Source of the DNA: Nitrospirota bacterium
Lineage (GTDB): Bacteria > Nitrospirota > Leptospirillia > Leptospirillales > Leptospirillaceae
DNA length: 64,000 nt
Assembly (NCBI GenBank): GCA_021828375.1
Contig: JAKARS010000002.1
Span: forward strand, 1 to 64,000
Reading direction: 5' to 3'
Shown here: positions 58,032-64,000 of the stretch, one piece after another
Position numbering within the stretch: position 1 is the stretch's first letter
Layout of the letters: each line of letters starts with the position of its first letter
The notes under the pieces: generated by a model
The model's database searches: none
Told to the model about the DNA's origin: nothing
The model's input: only the letters and a program-made list of their open reading frames with translations
Translations under genes and position numbers: made by a program

Positions 58032-58727
58032 TCAGACGGAGGCCTTTTGGCTCTTAGCGGCCCAGCCGTGATCCTGGGCATATTGATAGGCGGCGGCAAT
58101 AACGGCCATGTTGCTCTTCAGAAGCTGCTCTTTTTTGGCAAATTTCTTTTCGATCACATTGTCGAGAGCGGCCGTGCCTCCGGAGACGACAAATCCCTTT
58201 CCGAGAAAACGTTCACGGACAGACTGCTCGAGGGATTCCATCGAGGGGATGCCGAGGATTGACGCGATGGCTCCCACCATTGCCATGTTTGTGGCGAGAT
58301 CGGTTCCGCCGACTTCCCGGGCCATGGTTGTGGCGGGAAGGTAATGGATCCGTGCCTGACGCTCCTCGAGTTCCCGCACCTCATCGGGCTGCAGGGGAAT
58401 CGGGGTGTCGGAGTTGATGAGGACGACACCGTTTTGCTTGAGTCCGGAATAGAAGGGCATCGTATAGGATTTTCCGTGAGTGATCACCTGAGGATGGAAA
58501 ATCATGATCACGTTGGGGTAGATGATCTCCCCAATTTCATAAATTTTGTCGATGGCGATGCGGACGTAGGATTCAACCGGAGCCATGCGCTTCTCGGAGC
58601 CGAAAAAGGGAACAAGGGTGCTTTCCCCGCCGTTGATCACCATCCCGTTGCTCAGGATGTGGGAGGCGGTGACGACTCCCTGGCCTCCGATGCCGGCCAT
58701 ACGGATGTTGTAACGCTTGAGTTGCAT
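58032..58727 (-). CDS. porG: POR gamma subunit
   Basis: The 231-residue protein has the gamma-domain start IRMAGIGGQGVVTASHIL and the block SEKRMAPVESYVRI. It pairs with the alpha and beta subunits. Which 2-oxoacid is used cannot be proven from the gamma subunit, but neighbours favour pyruvate. It lies between porB and porD. Confidence 0.9.
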   Translation of the reverse strand: MQLKRYNIRMAGIGGQGVVTASHILSNGMVINGGESTLVPFFGSEKRMAPVESYVRIAIDKIYEIGEIIYPNVIMIFHPQVITHGKSYTMPFYSGLKQNGVVLINSDTPIPLQPDEVRELEERQARIHYLPATTMAREVGGTDLATNMAMVGAIASILGIPSMESLEQSVRERFLGKGFVVSGGTAALDNVIEKKFAKKEQLLKSNMAVIAAAYQYAQDHGWAAKSQKASV

Positions 58728-58792
58728 GGTGCGATCTCCTTCAATTGGGGGAGGAGAGAACGATTGCCGTTTCCCCTCCCGGGTCCCTACTC

Positions 58793-59656
58793 CTACTTCT
58801 TGGCTTTCTTGGAGGTATCGATGGAATCAAGATAGGCCTTGGCCTCATCGGAGATGATCTCCATGAAACCGTAACGCTTCGATTCGATCTCCCGGGCATC
58901 GTCAAGAACCTTCGGGGTCGGGATGGCGTATTCGATGTTGCAGGAGGTGTAGGCCTGAATAAAGGTGGGGCCGACTTCCCGGGCAATCATGACGGCTTTT
59001 CTTACCACGGAAGCCACCCGGGTCGGATTGGTGGGGGTCAGACGGGCAATGTAGGCAACCCCTGAGGTCTGGGCCAGTCCAATCATGTCCATCTTGTCGA
59101 AGAGCTTGCCCTTGGGGGCCATCTTCAGAAGGGCACCGCGCTCGGTCATGCCGCTCTCCTGACCTCCGGTATTTCCATAGACTTCGTTGTCGAGCATGAT
59201 GGTGGTAAAGCGTTCCTTGCGGAACCAGGAGTGCATCACGGCGCTAAAGCCGATGTCCGCCAGTCCGCCGTCACCTGCCATCACGACCACATCCTTGGCC
59301 TGATCCTTGAAGCGGACTTCAAGGCCACGCTTGAGGCCGGAGGCCACCGCATTGGTGTCTCCATAGTTGCCGTAGATGAAGGGGATCGAGGTCTGGGTCA
59401 ATGCGAGACGACCGCATCCGGCCGTTCCGATGAGAATGGTATGCTCGGGGTTGGGGAGTCCCACCATCGTGAGCCGGATGAAAAGGGTCATGGCGCACCC
59501 GGCACACATGGGGTGCTCCTCGAGGACCTCCTTGAAGGAGCCCATTTCGGAGACCTTTTTCTGTTTCCCGTAAGGCCCGCGCTCCACGAGGTCCACGTAT
59601 TCCTTGGTCATGTACTTCTCCCAACCGGGAGTGATGGTCATATTCTTAAAGCTCAT
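58793..59656 (-). CDS. porB: POR beta subunit (TPP binding)
   Basis: This is the thiamine-diphosphate subunit. The TPP motif is GDGG at 128-131, ending with the Asn-bearing LDNEVYGNTGGQ. Cysteines Cys51, Cys54, Cys81 and Cys239 should bind the proximal [4Fe-4S] cluster. The 287 residues fit the pyruvate type. It lies between porA and porG. Confidence 0.93.
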   Translation of the reverse strand: MSFKNMTITPGWEKYMTKEYVDLVERGPYGKQKKVSEMGSFKEVLEEHPMCAGCAMTLFIRLTMVGLPNPEHTILIGTAGCGRLALTQTSIPFIYGNYGDTNAVASGLKRGLEVRFKDQAKDVVVMAGDGGLADIGFSAVMHSWFRKERFTTIMLDNEVYGNTGGQESGMTERGALLKMAPKGKLFDKMDMIGLAQTSGVAYIARLTPTNPTRVASVVRKAVMIAREVGPTFIQAYTSCNIEYAIPTPKVLDDAREIESKRYGFMEIISDEAKAYLDSIDTSKKAKK

Positions 59657-59740
59657 TGGTCCGCTCCATATTCTGGGTAAGTCAAAGAAGTTTTCTTTTG
59701 ACGTCGTGTTGTCCTGATGAACCTGAATGTCCTGACGTGA

Positions 59741-60985
59741 CTAAAACACAAATTTCTTGTTCGGGAAGATCGTCTGAAGGATCATCTCTGTGGGCATGGA
59801 CATCCCGCCGTAAACACGAGGTCCGGGGACGATCTCTGCCTTGGAGTGTCCGTACAGTGCGGTGACGATTTCACGATGAAGCCATCCCATGTAATTAAAC
59901 TCGGGGACGATGATTCTCTTCGCGTGCTTGCAGGCCTCGCGAAGTTCCGGCGTGGGGAAGGGCCGAATCGAACGGACCTTGATGAGTCCGATCTTGGTGT
60001 TGTGCTCCTCTTCCGCCTGACGGACAGCCTCCCGGGACTGGGAGACGGCGCTCCCGGAAGCGATCAGGATGGTTTCTGCCTCTGGGTTGACGACCTCGAT
60101 CAGGCCCCCCATGTACTTGTTGATGTAGCGACGGGCTCTTTCGTTGGCGGCCCAAACTTCCTGCTGCCAGGAGGCATGCACCTGATAGCTGATGAAGTTG
60201 CTCTTCTGGATCGGCGCATCGCGGGAAAGACGGGCCGGGGGATTTTCGTTGTCCATTGCCGGGACGGCTTCGGCATAGGGATCTCTCGGGGGAAGCTTGA
60301 TGTCCTTCGAGGGGATGTTGACATAGCCGCGGGCATGGGTGACAAAGAATCCGTCCACCGCCACCGCCACGGGAAGGGTGACCTCAGGCCGCTCGGAAAT
60401 GATGAAGGCCTTCATGGTGTAGTCGAAGAAGTCCTGCTGATTCTCGCCGTGCAGGAGGATAAGACCGGAATTGAGGAGATAGGCGAGCTCGACATTGTCG
60501 GGCTGGATGGCGAGAGGGGCATTGACCACCCGGCACATGATCAGGAGAACGGCGGGAATGCGTCCCCCTGGCCAGGAGGCGATGACTTCCATGCCTCTCA
60601 TGAGTCCGGGACCGGCGGTGGCGGTCATGGACCGGGCGCCTGCTCGGGAAGAGCCGGCAATGGCCGACATCACGCCGATTTCTTCTTCTCCGCGGAAATA
60701 CTCTTTGACATATCCTTCGGCCCAAAGGGAGCCCACCTGCTGCATGGTCTCGCTCTGGGGGGTGATCGGGTAGGAGATGGCGACGTCGACGTTGGAGCGG
60801 CGAATGGCCTCCTTGGCGGCTTCGGACCCTGTAATGAACGCTCTTTCCCGGGGGGCTTCGAAGAACATGTATTCCGGGGTAACGACCTTCTGTCGATCGC
60901 CCGCGGAGAGTTCGCTCTCGGGGGTTCCCTTGACTTCAGGGGCTTTGCCTGCCTGGACGTCTTTGACTCCTGCCGAATCGGACAT
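59741..60985 (-). CDS. porA: POR alpha subunit
   Basis: The alpha subunit has the SYPITPQSETMQQVG motif and a Thr-Ala-Thr-Ala-Gly-Pro-Gly loop (MTATAGPGLMRG) for pyrophosphate contacts. The 414 residues include about 40 unconserved, charged N-terminal residues. In the reductive TCA cycle POR carboxylates acetyl-CoA, which suggests CO2 fixation. AAGGAG lies seven bases before the ATG. It is the first gene of the operon. Confidence 0.93.
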   Translation of the reverse strand: MSDSAGVKDVQAGKAPEVKGTPESELSAGDRQKVVTPEYMFFEAPRERAFITGSEAAKEAIRRSNVDVAISYPITPQSETMQQVGSLWAEGYVKEYFRGEEEIGVMSAIAGSSRAGARSMTATAGPGLMRGMEVIASWPGGRIPAVLLIMCRVVNAPLAIQPDNVELAYLLNSGLILLHGENQQDFFDYTMKAFIISERPEVTLPVAVAVDGFFVTHARGYVNIPSKDIKLPPRDPYAEAVPAMDNENPPARLSRDAPIQKSNFISYQVHASWQQEVWAANERARRYINKYMGGLIEVVNPEAETILIASGSAVSQSREAVRQAEEEHNTKIGLIKVRSIRPFPTPELREACKHAKRIIVPEFNYMGWLHREIVTALYGHSKAEIVPGPRVYGGMSMPTEMILQTIFPNKKFVF

Positions 60986-61409
60986 TCATGACTCCTTAAT
61001 ATGGAAGATGGTCAGTGAAGAGAGGGTGAAAACGCATTAAGCGTGATTGGAACGGGCCAAGGCTCCGAACCGGGGTCCAAAAAGGCGCCAGAATCATCGT
61101 GGCGTTTCGTGAACCAAGGGATGCCGGGAATCCGTGTCTTTTTCCAGGGTCGAGGAGATCGGCTTATGGTGAATGCCGTCAACCCGGGACCTGCCTGTCC
61201 AATTCGTCCTGGAGAGGATCCCGCATCTTCAATCAGCCTGCGACAACAATATTATCCAGCGTTCAAATACACTATCACCAGTTCTCAAATCAAGTCAAAC
61301 GCGGGGAAGTTTCCCCTTGATCCGTTGAAGAGAGTCGCGCGACGGATTCCTGCGAAAGTTCTTGTTTTATTTCTTTTTTTTCAAGCCTTAGCAAGGGATG
61401 CGGGGAGAC
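60986..61409 (-). other. Upstream region of the por operon
   Basis: No gene is evident in these 424 bases. They hold the predicted por promoter and a leader of about 277 bases. A short inverted repeat, GGGGAA/TTCCCC with a 2-base centre, lies at 61303-61316, just upstream of the -35, and could be a regulator site. Confidence 0.5.
61269..61298 (-). promoter_or_regulatory. Candidate promoter of porABGD
   Basis: On the minus strand TTGACT (61298-61293) is followed by 18 bases and TAGTGT (61274-61269), with a TG extension before the -10. Transcription would start near 61262. Confidence 0.5.
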
Positions 61410-62084
61410 TCATTCGGCATGTTCGTCGAGACCTGCGGCGAGATCATGGCGAAACTCCTCTGGAATGTGGAGGGCCTTTGTCTCGTCCCATTTCCAGTCC
61501 GGACGTTTTTCGGGAGCCTTGACGAGATTCTGGGAATGGGCAATCCCTTCCGGTGTGGCTCCCCAGGGAGTGAAGCCGGAGTCGGAGAGAAGGGCCGAGA
61601 TCTCCCGCGTCAGACTTTTCAAAAGGTCGAGCTCCCGGACATCGAGATGAATGTGGCCCGTCGGGGCCAGGGCATGGTCATCAAGAAGAAGAATGGTTCC
61701 GCAGGAATCCCGGATGCTGTCGAGGTGCTCAAGGAGAGAATTCAGTCGTCCCTTGGGAATCCCGGAGAGAAGAGTGATTCCCGAAGAGAAGACAAGGGTG
61801 TCTGCCGGCTTGAAATCGGAAACGTGGGCCAGGTCAATGGCGGGGATCGTCTCCTCGAAGAAGCGCATCAGGCGGCGGCGCTCCTCATCGGTATCATTCC
61901 AGCCCCAACGGGTCGACGATCCGATCATGAGCGTGGGACGTTCCGAGGTCAGAATCAATCGGGCAAGGGATCGCACATCATGAGAAGCGGCGTGTGTGGG
62001 TGTCATCGTGGTCTCTCGCATATAGTGTGGTCGGTTCTGAACGAAAGGAAGAGCTTCCGTGACGGTTTGTCGGTCTGAAGTCAT
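61410..62084 (-). CDS. Hypothetical protein between the hydrogenase-like and por genes
   Basis: A protein of up to 224 residues that I do not recognise. It has strand-like hydrophobic segments (TLMIGSS, TLVFSSGITLLSG, TILLLDDHAL) and a late GHIHLDVREL with His and Asp, but no clear cofactor motif, signal peptide or membrane helix. The start is uncertain: ATG 62084, 62021 or 62006, none with a good Shine-Dalgarno. It follows the NuoB-like gene on the same strand and may belong to that complex. Confidence 0.55.
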   Translation of the reverse strand: MTSDRQTVTEALPFVQNRPHYMRETTMTPTHAASHDVRSLARLILTSERPTLMIGSSTRWGWNDTDEERRRLMRFFEETIPAIDLAHVSDFKPADTLVFSSGITLLSGIPKGRLNSLLEHLDSIRDSCGTILLLDDHALAPTGHIHLDVRELDLLKSLTREISALLSDSGFTPWGATPEGIAHSQNLVKAPEKRPDWKWDETKALHIPEEFRHDLAAGLDEHAE

Positions 62085-62153
62085 GGTCCGGGGATGTTTT
62101 GTCCGGTCTTTCTATGTTAAGGGTCCTTCGAGGGCCAAATCAAGGAGCAACCG

Positions 62154-62645
62154 TCAGGAGGGGGGAGGGGGAGACCCAAAGGCCCGGAGGACTCCTTCTG
62201 CAATGGCCTCAGGAGGAGGCGGACATCCGGGAACGCTGACATCGGGGGGAAGAATGGAAGAAAGTCCATCGTGGGTCGCGTAGCTTCCCCGAAACACGCC
62301 TCCGGAGATGGCGCAGTCGCCAACGGCCAGGACCCGTTTCGGAGCGGGCATCGCCTGGTGGGTGGTTTCGAGGGCCTCTTTCATATGACAGCTGACCGGT
62401 CCGGTGACCAGAAGGATGTCGGCATGGCGCGGGGAGGCAACAAATGAGAACCCCCGGCTGGACAGGGAGGTGACGGGATTTTCCAGGGCCCAGAGCTCGA
62501 GCTCGCATCCATTGCAGGAGCCGGCATCCACATGACGGATCGAGGCGCTATGGCGAAACGGGCCTCGGCCTGTCTCTTCCTGAGTCCTGACGGGGGATTC
62601 GGTCAGTGTGCCTGTCTTCAAAATCTTCCAGAGAAGTTTCCACAT
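62154..62645 (-). CDS. Hydrogenase-4/NuoB-like small iron-sulfur subunit
   Basis: The 163-residue protein keeps the four N2-type cluster ligands: Cys44 and Cys47 in AGSCNGCELE, Cys111 in GDCAISGG and Cys141 in VPGCPPPPE. It resembles HyfI/HycG and NuoB. It passes electrons between iron-sulfur relays and the large subunit. It lies nine bases after the large-subunit gene. Confidence 0.88.
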   Translation of the reverse strand: MWKLLWKILKTGTLTESPVRTQEETGRGPFRHSASIRHVDAGSCNGCELELWALENPVTSLSSRGFSFVASPRHADILLVTGPVSCHMKEALETTHQAMPAPKRVLAVGDCAISGGVFRGSYATHDGLSSILPPDVSVPGCPPPPEAIAEGVLRAFGSPPPPS

Positions 62646-62654
62646 GGGAGTCTC

Positions 62655-64000
62655 CTAAAGGTCCGAGGCGCTGTAGCTCGGATTGAAGGATTTGTTGATC
62701 AGGGGAAAGTCGGCCACGAGATTGCCGGGAACCGAGGCTTCAAGCGCATGCCACAGAAGGGACGAGCCGTCCGCGATATGGGCCTCACCAAGAATCTTTC
62801 CCGGGAGGATCCGGACCCATCCCAGAACCTCTCCGCGGAACCCCTCCACAAGGCCGGTTCCTTCCCGGGGAGCCGGAGGGTCCGGGATCGTCGCGCAGAT
62901 GTCGGGTCCGGGAAAGCTTGTCAGGAGGGCATGTGTCAGTCGCAGGGATTCAAATATTTCGAAAAAACGGATCCGGACCCGGGAGGCAACGTCTCCGACA
63001 TGGTCGAGCGCCAGAGCGGGCGCAAAGCGGTGCACAGGGTCTTCCCGATGGTCGATGCGAAGATCCCATCCCTGGCCGCTGGCGCGGCCGGCCACGCCGC
63101 CGATTCCCAGCCTGCCGGCAGTCTCCGGAGAGAGAATGCCCGTATTCTGGAATCGATCCTGAAGCCCCCCGTGATCGGCGTAAATCCTTTCAAGAAGGGT
63201 GACCTCGGCCTGAAGCCGTTCGTTCTCCCGGAGAAGGGTTTCGATCATGGCTTCGGAGAGGCCTGTCGAGACACCTCCGGGGACAACCGAATCAAAGAGG
63301 AGACGGTGGCCGAAAAGGGACAGGTTGATGCGATGCATGGCTTCGCGGAGGGGGTGATAGAGGGAGAGGGCGACAGCGAGTCCCGCATCATTTCCGAGAG
63401 CCCCCAGGTCGGCCAGATGATTGGCGACTCGCTCCCTCTCCAGCAGAAGGGCCCGGACAAATCGGACCCCCTCTGAGATCTCGATATCCAGGGCCTCTTC
63501 GATGGCCTTTGAAAAGGCCAGCGAGGATGCCACCGCCGAATCCCCTGAAATCCGTGAGGCCAAGCGGGCAGCCTCCGGGAGACTCCGTCCGCGAAAAAGG
63601 CGGGCGATTCCCTTGTGGGTATAGCCCATCCGGGTCTCCAGGCGGAGGACCTTCTCCCCCACAACGGAAAATCGGAAATGACCCGGCTCGATGATGCCGG
63701 CGTGAACGGGACCGACGGGAATCTCGTGGACGCCTTCCCCGCGGACCCTCACGAAAGGATAGTCCTCCTCCTGGGCCAGGCGTTTTGGGGGGAAGGGGGA
63801 CGGTGAGAGCGGGGGGTGGCTCCAGAGGCCGTGATCGATCCAGGGACGAAGGTCGGTCAATCCGTCCGGGATGAGCCCAAAGAGATCGTGGATCGTCCGT
63901 TCAAAGCGGACAGCAGTCGGGAAGACTGAGGAGAGGGACGGAAAGGACGCGGCGTCCTTCGGGAGGGAAAGGGACAGGAGAACAAGTCCTTCCCGGAGCA
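62655..64000 (-). CDS. Hydrogenase-4-type large subunit without Ni-Fe ligands (partial)
   Basis: The frame runs off the right edge. Past the TTG at 63860 it continues with FPTAVRFERTIHDLFGLIPD, the end of a NuoC-like domain, so this is a NuoC-NuoD (HyfG) fusion with its 5' part missing. It has the HyfG pattern MGYTHKGIARLFRGRSLPEA, but the usual RICGIC is RISGDSA and the C-terminal DPCxxC region reads NPSYSAS. Only one Cys is present, so it cannot bind the Ni-Fe centre. It probably belongs to a hydrogenase-related, ion-pumping complex. Confidence 0.88.
   Translation of the reverse strand, partial: LREGLVLLSLSLPKDAASFPSLSSVFPTAVRFERTIHDLFGLIPDGLTDLRPWIDHGLWSHPPLSPSPFPPKRLAQEEDYPFVRVRGEGVHEIPVGPVHAGIIEPGHFRFSVVGEKVLRLETRMGYTHKGIARLFRGRSLPEAARLASRISGDSAVASSLAFSKAIEEALDIEISEGVRFVRALLLERERVANHLADLGALGNDAGLAVALSLYHPLREAMHRINLSLFGHRLLFDSVVPGGVSTGLSEAMIETLLRENERLQAEVTLLERIYADHGGLQDRFQNTGILSPETAGRLGIGGVAGRASGQGWDLRIDHREDPVHRFAPALALDHVGDVASRVRIRFFEIFESLRLTHALLTSFPGPDICATIPDPPAPREGTGLVEGFRGEVLGWVRILPGKILGEAHIADGSSLLWHALEASVPGNLVADFPLINKSFNPSYSASDL

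Overview
The window is a gene-dense chromosomal segment, GC-rich (most strongly in the first 25 kb), from a Gram-negative autotroph. A pyruvate:ferredoxin-type oxidoreductase set, an energy-converting-hydrogenase-like module, a periplasmic monohaem cytochrome c, an outer-membrane barrel protein, an anaerobic-type cobalamin pathway and full histidine synthesis suggest a Nitrospirota bacterium, probably Leptospirillum-like. That assignment is an inference from gene content. No 16S gene, CRISPR array, insertion sequence or phage gene was seen.

Layout. At 0.6-6.5 kb a plus-strand run carries serS, a receiver-like protein, a TPR protein, a DUF3553 protein, hflX, a YkgJ-type cysteine-cluster protein and a DUF2156 protein. 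From 6.5 to 13.8 kb on the minus strand lies the macromolecular-synthesis group rpsU-yqeY-dnaG-rpoD, followed by a CAU tRNA, a zinc-ribbon coiled-coil protein, the RNase P RNA gene rnpB and an HD hydrolase. From 25.6 down to 13.9 kb there is one tightly packed series: rho-rpmE-prfA-prmC-murA-hisG-hisD-hisC-hisB-hisH-hisA-hisF-hisIE-HIT protein. From 26 to 33 kb short units alternate in strand: cytochrome c, trmI, a nitrilase-family amidase, an LTXXQ-type periplasmic protein, a beta-barrel protein, a VOC protein, a polyprenyl synthase and a DUF1015 protein.

From 38.6 to 33.2 kb lie ileS-lspA-TPR-rluD, and a convergent tRNA-Val follows at 38.7 kb. From 49.2 to 38.8 kb runs the series commonly found near bacterial replication origins: rplI-rpmH-rnpA-yidD-yidC-mnmE-mnmG-rsmG-(parS)-parA-parB-bactofilin-mnmA-exonuclease. 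No dnaA gene or DnaA-box cluster accompanies it. A plus-strand cobalamin operon with def (49.4-54.9 kb) follows. The right end is minus-strand: pyrF-prmA-redoxin, the four POR subunits, an orphan gene, and the first part of a hydrogenase-related complex that runs off the window.

Functionally, POR would link acetyl-CoA and pyruvate using reduced ferredoxin, and the hydrogenase-related module may exchange ferredoxin electrons with the quinone pool. The rest is mostly information processing, chromosome segregation, envelope biogenesis and cofactor or amino-acid synthesis. The most unusual signals are a hydrogenase-type large subunit with every Ni-Fe cysteine lost, a long perfect inverted repeat inside dnaG, a compositionally odd rsmG-mnmG-mnmE block, and several genes whose best ribosome-binding site points to an AUU/AUC/AUA codon. 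I found no clearly new defence or mobile system.
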